Source: Proteobacteria bacterium UBA964 (GTDB lineage Bacteria > Pseudomonadota > Gammaproteobacteria > Steroidobacterales > Steroidobacteraceae). Taken from it: 24,599 nt of DNA. Below the pieces are notes generated by a model. It did not search any database. It saw only the letters and a list, made by a program, of their open reading frames with translations, and was not told the DNA's origin. The stretch's first letter is position 1. Each line of letters begins with the position of its first letter. The translations under genes were made by a program, and so were the position numbers. The stretch spans positions 14,392 to 38,990 of the forward strand of contig DBCG01000129.1 of assembly GCA_002292945.1 (NCBI GenBank). Reading direction: 5' to 3'. Positions 8,027 to 15,986 of the stretch are shown here, piece after piece.

Positions 8027-9732
8027 CGTCCTCCGTCCGTGCTGTCGATGTTCAAACCATAGATGTCGCGCGCCACCGCCTGTGAGATCCGCTCGTCGAG
8101 CACATCTGCCCGAACGAGGTCACGGTCGCGCTCATGAGGCAGGCCGCGACCGGCACCACCGGTGGTCCAATAGCGCACCACATCTCCCGCCCGCATCGGG
8201 AAATCGATCTTCCCCGGAAGTGCGCGCGGGGCGGTAGGCGGTGACTCCAATTCGGTGCGGCAGCATGGGGCGTCGCCGCCGCCCTCGAGTCCGCGTGGAG
8301 CGAACCTCATGCGCTCGCGGCGCAGGCTCGCCGTGATCTCACCGCCCAGCCATTCGATCTCGGCCTGATATCCGAGTCCGCCACGCCATCGTCCTGCACC
8401 ACCGGAGTCGGTCCATAGCGTGAGCTTGCGGAATCTTAGCGGTAGCCGCGACTCTGAGTCCTCGATGGTCACCATGCTGCCGTTGGTTGCGCCATGGTCG
8501 GCGCAGTCGATGCCGTCGCGCTGCGGTTGTGCGCCGTTACCGCCCGCATAGGGTCCGCCCATATGCCCGATCAAGGGCTCGCCGCGCACCGTGTCGCGGC
8601 CGGCCACCGACACGATCGTGTACTGCCCGCTGTGTGCAGCGCACATCCGCTCCGGCGCGAGACGTGCGAGCGCGCCGAGGACCACATCCTCGATGCGCTT
8701 GAGCGCGACACCGCGTGAGCCGACCGGCGCAGGATAAGACGCGTGCACGATGGACCCGGGCGGCAACACGATGCGCACGGGACGATAGCAACCGTCGTTG
8801 CTCGGCACGCGGTCGCCGGTCAGGGTGCGAACGGCGTAGTAGACGATCGCGGTGGTCGAGGCTGCGACATTGTTGATCGCCGCCGCGACGCTCGGTCCGC
8901 TGCCGGTGAAGTCGAAGCTGATCTCATCGCCGATGACTTCGACGCTCACTTCGATCCGGGTCGGAGACGCCGCAGGATCAAGCCCGTCGTCATCCATGTG
9001 ATCGACGAACGAGGCGCGGCCGCGCGGTAGCGCCGCGATCGCCTGACGCGTGAGGCGCTCGGAGTAGGCCATCAGCGACGTCACGGCTGCGCGGACCACG
9101 GCCGGATCTCGACGCCGGAAGAGTTCCGCCAGCCGCCGCTCTCCTGTGCGACAACCCGCGATCTGCGCCCCGAGGTCGCCCCGCAAGCTGCGTGGGGTGC
9201 GGCTGCAGGCGGTGATGAGGTCCCAGACGGCCTCGCAGGCCTCACCCGCGCGCGCGAGGCGCACGAGCGGGATCCGCAGGCCTTCGGCGTGGACGTCGCG
9301 CGCCTTGAGGCTGACGCTGCCCGGCAAAAGACCGCCGATGTCGCGGTGGTGCGCCATGGTCAGTGCATAGCCGACGAGGGCGTCACCGTGGAACACAGGG
9401 ACGCACACCGCGATGTCCGGCATGTGCGTGCCGCCGGCATAGGGATCATTGGTCGCGTAGATGTCGCCGGGCTGTGCGACGCTCGCGGGATAGCGTTGTG
9501 CGATGAGCCGGCCGAGACCGACCATCACGCCGAGATGCACGGGGATGGACGACGCCTGCGCGAGCGTGCGTCCCTGCTCGTCGAACAGTGCTGCGGTCGC
9601 GTCGCGACCCTCGGCGATCAGCATCGAGTGCGCCGATTTGATCAACGCGTTCTGCATCTCCTCGGCGGCCGTCTCCAGCCATCCGCGGATCACCTCGCGC
9701 GTGATCGGATCGATGTCGGCGTCGTCCTTCAC
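8023..9732 (-). CDS. Hydantoinase B/oxoprolinase-family subunit, second copy (HyuB-like)
   Basis: The 569-residue product is a HyuB-type subunit of the ATP-dependent hydantoinase/5-oxoprolinase/acetone carboxylase superfamily. It carries DIDPITREVIRGWLE at the N-terminus, EGRDATAALFD, ATNDPYAGGTHMPDI, MAHHRDIGG, an RTLTGDRVPSNDGCYRP segment and a C-terminal LWTDSGGAGRWRGGLGYQ motif. HyuB works with a HyuA ATPase to open a cyclic amide or imide, or in other members to carboxylate a ketone. I chose the GTG at 9732-9730, which overlaps the stop of the preceding hyuB in a GTGA junction. The frame continues upstream to 9912 only as shadow. It is a paralogue of the gene at 9729-11477. Confidence 0.9.
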   Translation of the reverse strand: MKDDADIDPITREVIRGWLETAAEEMQNALIKSAHSMLIAEGRDATAALFDEQGRTLAQASSIPVHLGVMVGLGRLIAQRYPASVAQPGDIYATNDPYAGGTHMPDIAVCVPVFHGDALVGYALTMAHHRDIGGLLPGSVSLKARDVHAEGLRIPLVRLARAGEACEAVWDLITACSRTPRSLRGDLGAQIAGCRTGERRLAELFRRRDPAVVRAAVTSLMAYSERLTRQAIAALPRGRASFVDHMDDDGLDPAASPTRIEVSVEVIGDEISFDFTGSGPSVAAAINNVAASTTAIVYYAVRTLTGDRVPSNDGCYRPVRIVLPPGSIVHASYPAPVGSRGVALKRIEDVVLGALARLAPERMCAAHSGQYTIVSVAGRDTVRGEPLIGHMGGPYAGGNGAQPQRDGIDCADHGATNGSMVTIEDSESRLPLRFRKLTLWTDSGGAGRWRGGLGYQAEIEWLGGEITASLRRERMRFAPRGLEGGGDAPCCRTELESPPTAPRALPGKIDFPMRAGDVVRYWTTGGAGRGLPHERDRDLVRADVLDERISQAVARDIYGLNIDSTDGGR

Positions 9733-11477
9733 CCGGCCAGCCGGGCGCGTTGCGCAGAGGTCGCATCGGCGTCCACCCGCCCGTCGCGGATGACGACGCC
9801 GTACTCGGCTTCGGCAGCCTCTGTCGTGACGCGGCCGTCGAGCACATCGTCCAGCACTGCCTCGACATCGCGTTGCCACGCGGGAAATGCGCCACCGCCG
9901 CCTGTCGACCAATATCTGAGCGTTTCGCCGGACTGGATGCGCAGCACCATCTTCGCGGGCAAAGATCTGCTGCTACCGTCACCACCGCGCATTTCGGTGC
10001 GGCATACCGGAGCCTCACCGCCGCCGTGGATGCCCCAAGGTCTGAAGACATGGCGTTCACGGCGCAGGGCGAGGCTGGCTTCGCCCTTCAGCCAGTCGAG
10101 CTCTACCTTGTAACCGAGGCCGCCACGGAAGCGGCCGGGGCCGCCGGAGTCGGGCCACAGTTCGAGCATGCGATATCGGACCGGGAACTCTCGTTCGGTG
10201 ACCTCGATCGGCACATGGTAGGAGTTCGAGAGGTCGTGATCAGCGACGTCGATGCCGTCCTTGCTGGGTCGTGCGCCCATGCCGCTCCTCAAAGGGCCGC
10301 CGAGCGCGCCGACCCGACGCTTACCGGTGTCGGGGTCGTATGCACCGGCAAGGATGACCGTCGCATGACCGCAGCCTGCCGCCGGCATACGGTGCGGCAG
10401 CGCCTTGCTCATCGCGCCCATCACGACATCAGCGATGCGTGCGAGCGCCACGCCTCGGGCGTTGATCGGTGCGGGATACTTCGCGTTGACGATGCTCGCT
10501 TCAGGCAAGCGGAGGGTGACGGGGCGATAGCAACCGTCGTTGTTCGGCGCGCTGTCGCCGGTCAGGGTGCGGATGGCGTAGTACACGGCGGCGAGCGTCG
10601 AGGTTGCGACGTTGTTGATGCCGGTCCGCACCTGCGGTGCGCTGCCGTTGAAATCGAACTCGATGTCTTCGCCTCGCACGCGGATGCTGACCTTGATCTC
10701 GACGGGTTCCGTGCCGTGCTCCGATCCGTCGTTGTCCAAGTGGTCCGTGAAGGTGTACTCACCGTCACGGATGTCCGCGATGGCTTGCCGGGTCAGACGT
10801 TCCGAGTAGTCCATCAACGCATCGATGACCCGGCGGACTTTCTGGACACCATGCTCGTCGAACACGGCGGCGAGCCGGCGCTCACCGGTGATGCAGCCGG
10901 CGACCTGCGCGAGAAGGTCGCCGCGCATGTTACCGGGGGAGCGGCTGTTGGCGGTCATCACCGCGAGAAGGTCTTCGTCGATGATGCCATCCGCTGCCAG
11001 ACGCACCATCGGGATGCGCAGCCCTTCGGAGTGGTGGTCGTATACGTTGGTGGACGCACTGCCTGGGGTCGCTCCGCCCACGTCCTGATGATGCGTCATG
11101 GTCGCAACGTAGCCGACCAGTTCCTTGCCGCTGAACACCGGCGCTGCCACGGCGATGTCGGGCAGGTGTGTCCCACCCTGATAAGGGTCGTTGATGATGT
11201 AGAGGTCGCCGGGTTTGGCGGTGCCCGCTGGATAGTGCTGCGCGAAGCGACGACCGAGCTCGGTGAGGGTGCCGAGATGCACCGGGATCGCGCAGGCTTG
11301 CGCGACGGTGCGCCCGCGTACGTCGAACACCGCGGCGGTCGCGTCCAGCGCCTCCGTCACGATGGTCGAGTAGGCGCTGCGCAGGATGGCATATTCCATT
11401 TCGTCCGCCACCGCATCGAAGCGGCCGCGGAGGACTTCCATGGTGATCGGATCGACGGTGGATTTTGCGGTGCTCAT
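9729..11477 (-). CDS. Hydantoinase B/oxoprolinase-family subunit, first copy (HyuB-like)
   Basis: This 582-residue protein has the full HyuB pattern: VDPITMEVLRGRFDAVADEME at the N-terminus, EALDATAAVFD, INDPYQGGTHLPDI, MTHHQDVGG, RTLTGDSAPNNDGCYRP, and LWPDSGGPGRFRGGLGYKVE towards the C-terminus. It lies directly before a second HyuB of similar length, and the conserved motifs of both are intact, so neither looks like a decaying copy. The ATG at 11477 overlaps the stop of the phosphotriesterase-like gene by 4 bp (ATGA). Its ATPase partner is probably HyuA, encoded divergently at 13920. Substrate specificity within this family cannot be told from sequence. Cyclic amides such as hydantoins or oxoproline and carboxylation of ketones are all known in it. 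Confidence 0.92.
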   Translation of the reverse strand: MSTAKSTVDPITMEVLRGRFDAVADEMEYAILRSAYSTIVTEALDATAAVFDVRGRTVAQACAIPVHLGTLTELGRRFAQHYPAGTAKPGDLYIINDPYQGGTHLPDIAVAAPVFSGKELVGYVATMTHHQDVGGATPGSASTNVYDHHSEGLRIPMVRLAADGIIDEDLLAVMTANSRSPGNMRGDLLAQVAGCITGERRLAAVFDEHGVQKVRRVIDALMDYSERLTRQAIADIRDGEYTFTDHLDNDGSEHGTEPVEIKVSIRVRGEDIEFDFNGSAPQVRTGINNVATSTLAAVYYAIRTLTGDSAPNNDGCYRPVTLRLPEASIVNAKYPAPINARGVALARIADVVMGAMSKALPHRMPAAGCGHATVILAGAYDPDTGKRRVGALGGPLRSGMGARPSKDGIDVADHDLSNSYHVPIEVTEREFPVRYRMLELWPDSGGPGRFRGGLGYKVELDWLKGEASLALRRERHVFRPWGIHGGGEAPVCRTEMRGGDGSSRSLPAKMVLRIQSGETLRYWSTGGGGAFPAWQRDVEAVLDDVLDGRVTTEAAEAEYGVVIRDGRVDADATSAQRARLAG

Positions 11478-12619
11478 TTGATGGTCAGCATCTCTTGCGG
11501 GTTGGTGTAGAGGATGCGTTCGATGAGCTTGGCGTCGAAGCCTTTGTAGCGCATCAGCTGGGTGACGGTCTCAGGGATGTGCTGCCAACCATGACCGCCG
11601 TGCTTGCGCTGCCAGTGCTGCAGTGCGATGTCGTGCGAGATGAGCAGTTTCGACTCGAAGCCGGCGTCGGCGAGGGCGGTGAGGTAGTTGAGTCGAACGG
11701 CGTCATTGGGCATGTCCACTTTGCCGCGCTGTCGGTAGGAACCCTCCCAACCGAAGCAGTCGAGCTCCATGTATACACCGGTGCGGGCGAGCTCGATGAA
11801 GGGCGCAGGATCGAACGAGTCGGGTGCGGACCTTGTCGGGAGGCGGTGCTCGACATGGCACATGATCGTTCTCGAGAGATCGCCACCCTCTTCTTCGATG
11901 ATCTTCACGACGCGCCAATACGCATCGGGTCCGAATCCGGTGTGCACACTGAGCGGCGCCCCGGTCAACTTCTGCGCCTGGATGGAGGCGCGCAGCACCT
12001 TCTCTTCGTCCGGATGCATGGGCCAGTTCAGACCCACCTCGCCGATGATGCCCGCGCGTACGCCGTTCGCCACGCCGACCTCCAGGTCCCTCAGGATGCG
12101 ATCGCGGAGCTGACCGATATCGAATGTCTTGACCTCTTCGTTGTGGTACTCGTGCGTGTACCAGCTCGTCGCCATCACGATGTGCAGTCCGGCCTCGCGT
12201 GATACTTGCTGTAACCCTTTCGGATCGCGGGCAAGCCCGATTGAGGTCTGGTCGACGAGGCAGCCACCCCCATGCCGTTTGAAGAGCTTCGCTTCGTGGA
12301 TCACATCATCGAGATCGTTGATCTTGTAGTTTCCGTAATAGAACCAGTGGCGCTCGACATCCGCGCGGTTCTCCAGGCAGATGGGTTGGTTCCATTTCTT
12401 GGCCCAGGACGCCGCGATGCCAGGCCCTGCCTCGCCGGGTTCGAGGCCGGCGTCCGGGAACGCCGCTGCGCGCCGTACTGATTCGGTGATGTTCACCAAC
12501 GAATGCGCTGAGCAGGCGCCGAGCGTCATGTCGACGATGACGTGCTCATGCGGCAGCGTGAGGCCGAGTTCAGAGGGCTCGACGGCACCGAGTACGGTCT
12601 GCACTTTTCCTTTGATCAT
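11474..12619 (-). CDS. Phosphotriesterase-family metal-dependent hydrolase (PTE/PTER-like)
   Basis: This 381-residue amidohydrolase-superfamily protein has all six expected metal-site residues of the phosphotriesterase family: His24 and His26 in LPHEH, Glu194 in IIGEVG, His226 in LSVHTG, His255 in TIMCHVEH and Asp330 in LLISHD. The bridging residue is glutamate rather than the carboxylated lysine of true phosphotriesterases and lactonases, so an amide or ester hydrolase is likelier than an organophosphatase. Mammalian PTER, a relative with such a glutamate, has been reported to hydrolyse N-acetyltaurine. That is notable given the xsc gene nearby. I chose the ATG at 12619, preceded by GGAG on the minus strand, over the open frame reaching 12691 inside the upstream gene. 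It starts 2 bp after the stop of the flavin oxidoreductase gene. Confidence 0.87.
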   Translation of the reverse strand: MIKGKVQTVLGAVEPSELGLTLPHEHVIVDMTLGACSAHSLVNITESVRRAAAFPDAGLEPGEAGPGIAASWAKKWNQPICLENRADVERHWFYYGNYKINDLDDVIHEAKLFKRHGGGCLVDQTSIGLARDPKGLQQVSREAGLHIVMATSWYTHEYHNEEVKTFDIGQLRDRILRDLEVGVANGVRAGIIGEVGLNWPMHPDEEKVLRASIQAQKLTGAPLSVHTGFGPDAYWRVVKIIEEEGGDLSRTIMCHVEHRLPTRSAPDSFDPAPFIELARTGVYMELDCFGWEGSYRQRGKVDMPNDAVRLNYLTALADAGFESKLLISHDIALQHWQRKHGGHGWQHIPETVTQLMRYKGFDAKLIERILYTNPQEMLTIK

Positions 12620-12621
12620 CT

Positions 12622-13827
12622 TTAGGTCTCCGGGGCGACGGGGTCGAACCGGGAACCGCCCCGGTCGGACCACGCCAAGTAATACTGGCAAGGGATGGAC
12701 ATCCGGGCGGCCTCACCGAGCGCGAGTGCGGCACGGATCGGCCAGTTAGGGTCGCGCAGCAGCTCGCGCGCGAGCATCACCATGTCAGCGCGTCCCTCGC
12801 GCACTATGGCGTCGGCCTGCGTCGGCTCGGTGATGAGGCCGACCGCCGCGACCAGGATGTCGGCGCCGCGTCGGATCGCTTCGGCGCCCGGGACTTGGTA
12901 GCCGGGCCCGAGTGGTATCTGGGCGCGCAGCGTGCCGTCGTCATGGCCCCGGGCCTGACCGTCCAAGGCGCGCGTGGTCATGTGACGCGCGAGGTTGGTG
13001 GCAGCCGGGGTCGTACCGCCCGAACTTGCGTCGATCAGATCGACCCCCTCCTCACGCAAGCGCCGCGACAACTCCACGGACTCCTCGAGCGTCCAGCCAC
13101 CTTCCACCCAGTCGGTGTACGAAAGTCGGAACGCGAGTGGTTTGCGCTCGGGCCAGACCGCTCGGATCGCGCGCGCGGTCTCGAGGCAGAGGTGGATGCG
13201 GTTGTCGAACGAGCCGCCCCATCCGTCGGTGCGGCGGTTCGAGATCGGCGAGAGGAAGCTGTGAAGCAGATAGCCGTGCGCCGCATGCACCTCGATCCAG
13301 TCGAAGCCGGCCGCGTCGGCGCGCTGCGCCGCGCGCGCGAACTGTGCGGGTACAGCGCGGATCTCCTCGTCGTTCATCGCGCGCGGTTGCGCGGTATCGG
13401 TATCGAACGGGATGGCCGACGGCCCGGCCGCCGTCCACCCGCCTTCGGCGGACGTGGCGACGCGCAGACCCTGCATGCCTTGGGCAGCCCAGATCGGCCC
13501 GAAGGACGACTTTCGACCGGCATGACCGAGTTGGATGGCAGGCGCCGCGCCTGCAGCGCTGATGAACCGATTCACCCGCGCGTAGCCTTCGATCTGTGCG
13601 TCGTCCCAAAGTCCCGCATCGCGCGTCGAGATGCGCCCTTCCGGTGTCACGCCTGCGGCTTCGAACATCACCAGCGCTGCGCCGCCCAAGGCTCGTGCGC
13701 CGAGATGGACGAGGTGCCAGTCGTTCACGTGCCCATCGGTGCTAGTGCCTTGGCACATCGGTGCGACGCCGATGCGGTTGCGCAAGGTGAGGCCACGCAC
13801 CCTCAAAGGATCGAAGAGCCCGCTCAT
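12622..13827 (-). CDS. Old Yellow Enzyme-type NADH:flavin oxidoreductase (YqjM/XenA-like)
   Basis: The 401-residue product matches the single-domain YqjM/XenA class of FMN-dependent ene-reductases. Visible signatures are FDPLRVRGLTLRNRI, Cys25 in APMCQ (the redox-tuning cysteine of this class), the QLGHAGRK segment, and HAAHGYLLHSFLSP with the substrate-binding pair His181/His184, then NRRTDGWGGSFDNR. The C-terminal REGRADMVMLARELLRDPNWP forms the FMN phosphate site. Tyr28 of YqjM does not appear to be conserved. The enzyme lacks the Fe-S and second nucleotide-binding domains of trimethylamine dehydrogenase, so an amine dehydrogenase role is unlikely and reduction of an activated C=C bond is the default. 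It is the first gene of the leftward block. AGGAG at 13834-13838 lies 6 nt before the ATG. Confidence 0.92.
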   Translation of the reverse strand: MSGLFDPLRVRGLTLRNRIGVAPMCQGTSTDGHVNDWHLVHLGARALGGAALVMFEAAGVTPEGRISTRDAGLWDDAQIEGYARVNRFISAAGAAPAIQLGHAGRKSSFGPIWAAQGMQGLRVATSAEGGWTAAGPSAIPFDTDTAQPRAMNDEEIRAVPAQFARAAQRADAAGFDWIEVHAAHGYLLHSFLSPISNRRTDGWGGSFDNRIHLCLETARAIRAVWPERKPLAFRLSYTDWVEGGWTLEESVELSRRLREEGVDLIDASSGGTTPAATNLARHMTTRALDGQARGHDDGTLRAQIPLGPGYQVPGAEAIRRGADILVAAVGLITEPTQADAIVREGRADMVMLARELLRDPNWPIRAALALGEAARMSIPCQYYLAWSDRGGSRFDPVAPET

Positions 13828-13833
13828 GCACGG

Positions 13834-13838
13834 CTCCT
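13834..13838 (-). promoter_or_regulatory. Strong ribosome binding site of the flavin oxidoreductase gene
   Basis: On the minus strand AGGAG lies 6 nt upstream of the ATG at 13827-13825, directly preceded by a run of eight T (13839-13846). It fixes the start of the first gene of the leftward block. Confidence 0.8.
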
Positions 13839-13848
13839 AAAAAAAACC

Positions 13849-13876
13849 TTGTCAGTCTTATAATGCAAGTTACAAT
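13849..13876 (+). promoter_or_regulatory. Predicted sigma70-type promoter of hyuA-pta
   Basis: TTGTCA (13849-13854) and TACAAT (13871-13876) each match five of six consensus positions and are 16 bp apart. This would give a leader of roughly 35-40 nt before the hyuA ATG. A perfect TATAAT (13859-13864) lies between them but has no suitable -35 box. The imperfect dyad CTTATAATGCAAG (13857-13869) sits inside the spacer and could bind a regulator. No clear promoter could be assigned for the opposite strand, though one must exist in or near this 92-bp gap. Confidence 0.5.
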
Positions 13877-13906
13877 GAGCGTCGTTCAGCGCGTGGCGCA
13901 TCGCAC

Positions 13907-13914
13907 GGGAGAGA
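13907..13914 (+). promoter_or_regulatory. Ribosome binding site that decides the hyuA start
   Basis: GGGAGAGA lies 5 nt upstream of the ATG at 13920. It supports this start over the in-frame ATG at 13863, which would overlap the predicted promoter and add residues not expected before the GIDVGGTFTD motif. Confidence 0.7.
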
Positions 13915-13919
13915 CAGAC

Positions 13920-15986
13920 ATGCTTACAGTAGGTATCGATGTCGGCGGCACCTTCACGGACGTCTTCGTGCGCGATTCGCGCACCGGCGATTTCACCGTC
14001 AACAAGGTCCCTTCGACGCCGCCGCAGTTCGAGCGTGGTTTCATGCAAGGTCTTCTGGACACCGTCAAGATGGCGGGCGGAACGCCACAGGACGTCACAC
14101 GCGTGATCCACGGCACGACGGTCGGCACCAACTGCATCCTGACCCAGACGGGCGCCAAACTCGGGTTCATCCTCACGGATGGTATGCGCGACATCCTCTA
14201 CATCGGCGTCGGCTGGCGCCCGCGGATGTATGAGATCGACATGGATCCTGTTGAACCGTTGTTCTTGGCGCCGCGTCGCCGCTCGCTTGGCGTCCGCGAG
14301 CGCATGGCTGCCGATGGCAGCGTCGTGACACCGCTCGACGAGGCGCATCTTGTCGAGACAGCCCGAACTCTGGTGGAAGGTCATGGTGTGGAGGTTTTCG
14401 TGGTGTGCTTCCTGCACAGCTACGTGAACCCCGCACATGAACGACGTGCCCGCGAAGTGCTCAACACCGTGTATCCGAAGATCCCCGTGACGCTCTCGAG
14501 CGATGTGTTGCCGCGCAAACGCGAATACCGTCGCCTGGTCGCAAGCGGCTTCGACGGTTATGTGAAGCCCATCGTCACCGACTACCTCCGTGCGCTCGAA
14601 AGCGCGCTGCACGCCGAAGGGATCGCCGCGCCGTTGCACATCATGTTGTCGCACGGAGGTGTCGCAGGGCTCGAGAACGTGACCGAACGTCCGGTGCGCA
14701 CAGTACTTTCCGGACTCGCCGCTGGCGTGATCGGTGCCGCCGAAGTCGGTGATGCCGCCGGCTTCCCCGATTGCATCGGCCTCGACATGGGCGGAACCAG
14801 TACCGATGTCGCGCTGATCCGCGGCGGAAAAGCGCTCGTCACAACTGAAGGTAAATTCGAGGATTACCCGCTCAATCTGACGATGGTCGATGTCCGTACC
14901 ATCGGGGCCGGCGGCAGCAGCAAAGCACAGGTCGACGTCGCGGGCGGTCTCAAGGTCGGCCCGGAGAGCGCCGGCGCCAGTCCAGGCCCTGTCTGCTATG
15001 GACGCGGCGGCCGGGTGCCCACGGTGACGGACGCGAGCCTCGTGCTCGGATATCTGTCGCCGGACACCTTTGCGGGCGGCATCAAGATCGACATCGACGC
15101 CGCGCGCAAAGCCATCGAAGAACAGATCGCCAAGCCGCTCGGTCTGACCGTACTGCAGGCGGCGCTCGGCATCCACGCCATCGTCAACTCCAACATGGCG
15201 CAGACTTTGCGTCTCGTATCCATCAAGCGCGGACACGATCCGCGGGAGTTCACACTCATCCCCTGCGGTGGGGCCGGTCCGATCCATGGTGGTCGTCTCG
15301 CCGAGGCCGCCAACATCGGCAACGTGCTGATAACCCCGGCGCCCGGCGTGCTGTCCGCTCTTGGGCTCGTGCTTGCGCCGGTGTCGCACGAATCGATGGC
15401 GACCTTCGAATGTGCAGCCGCTGACGCTACCGCTGAACGGCTCCGCGAGGTGGCTGCGCCGCTCGATGAGGAGTGCCGACGACGGATGATCCGCGACGGA
15501 GTGGCTCCTGCTGCGCCGAGCGTCCGATACTTCGCCGAGATGCGCTATGCAGGTCAAGCCCACGAGCTCGAGGTCGCCCTCGGCGACGCGCTCGCCGATG
15601 ACATCGTCGAGCGTGCGGTCGCCGGTTTCCACGACGTGCATGCTCAGACCTACAGCCATAGCGACCCCTCGTCGGCGGTGGAGTTCGTGGCGCTGCGCAC
15701 CGTCCACTCGTTGGCCTCGGAAGAGACCACGCTGGTCGGCGTCGGTCGTCGCGTGCAGGGCGCGGTGCCGACGCCCCGCCGGAGACAGATCTGCCTCGAT
15801 GCAGACAAGGGGTTCGAGGCGGTCGATGTCTGGTCGCGCCGCGATCTGCCAGCGGGGTTCGTCTTCACCGGCCCTGCGATCGTCGAGCAGTCGGATACCA
15901 CGACGCTGGTGTATCCCGGCCATGAGGCGCGAGTCGATGAACTCGGCAACATCGTCATCCGTGTGCCCTTGCCCGAAGACCGATGA
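13920..15986 (+). CDS. hyuA: Hydantoinase A/oxoprolinase-family ATPase subunit
   Basis: This 688-residue protein is a HyuA-type subunit of normal length. It starts with the ASKHA nucleotide-binding motif GIDVGGTFTD (residues 5-14), followed by VIHGTTVGTNCIL, VLSGLAAGVIGAA, the second phosphate motif DMGGTSTDVAL (about 288-298), the GAGGSS motif and CGGAGPIHGGRLAEA. HyuA activates the substrate amide or ketone with ATP, and HyuB completes ring opening or carboxylation. Two HyuB genes lie on the opposite strand beyond the flavin reductase and PTE-like genes, so the complex is split between divergent operons. The stop overlaps the start of the phosphate acetyltransferase gene (ATGA), an unusual partnership. 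The C-terminal part (about 500-688) is the hydantoinase A C-terminal domain and ends normally. Confidence 0.93.
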   Translation: MLTVGIDVGGTFTDVFVRDSRTGDFTVNKVPSTPPQFERGFMQGLLDTVKMAGGTPQDVTRVIHGTTVGTNCILTQTGAKLGFILTDGMRDILYIGVGWRPRMYEIDMDPVEPLFLAPRRRSLGVRERMAADGSVVTPLDEAHLVETARTLVEGHGVEVFVVCFLHSYVNPAHERRAREVLNTVYPKIPVTLSSDVLPRKREYRRLVASGFDGYVKPIVTDYLRALESALHAEGIAAPLHIMLSHGGVAGLENVTERPVRTVLSGLAAGVIGAAEVGDAAGFPDCIGLDMGGTSTDVALIRGGKALVTTEGKFEDYPLNLTMVDVRTIGAGGSSKAQVDVAGGLKVGPESAGASPGPVCYGRGGRVPTVTDASLVLGYLSPDTFAGGIKIDIDAARKAIEEQIAKPLGLTVLQAALGIHAIVNSNMAQTLRLVSIKRGHDPREFTLIPCGGAGPIHGGRLAEAANIGNVLITPAPGVLSALGLVLAPVSHESMATFECAAADATAERLREVAAPLDEECRRRMIRDGVAPAAPSVRYFAEMRYAGQAHELEVALGDALADDIVERAVAGFHDVHAQTYSHSDPSSAVEFVALRTVHSLASEETTLVGVGRRVQGAVPTPRRRQICLDADKGFEAVDVWSRRDLPAGFVFTGPAIVEQSDTTTLVYPGHEARVDELGNIVIRVPLPEDR

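Noticed and set aside
13859..13864. Perfect TATAAT as the -10 box of hyuA
   Set aside because: No -35-like hexamer lies 16-18 bp upstream on the plus strand, whereas TTGTCA-N16-TACAAT nearby is properly spaced. It may still contribute.
13824..15923. Open frame of 699 codons on the minus strand opposite hyuA
   Set aside because: It is antisense to a protein with clear HyuA motifs throughout, has a low-complexity His/Asp/Arg-rich composition and no recognisable domain. Long antisense frames are expected in GC-rich DNA.
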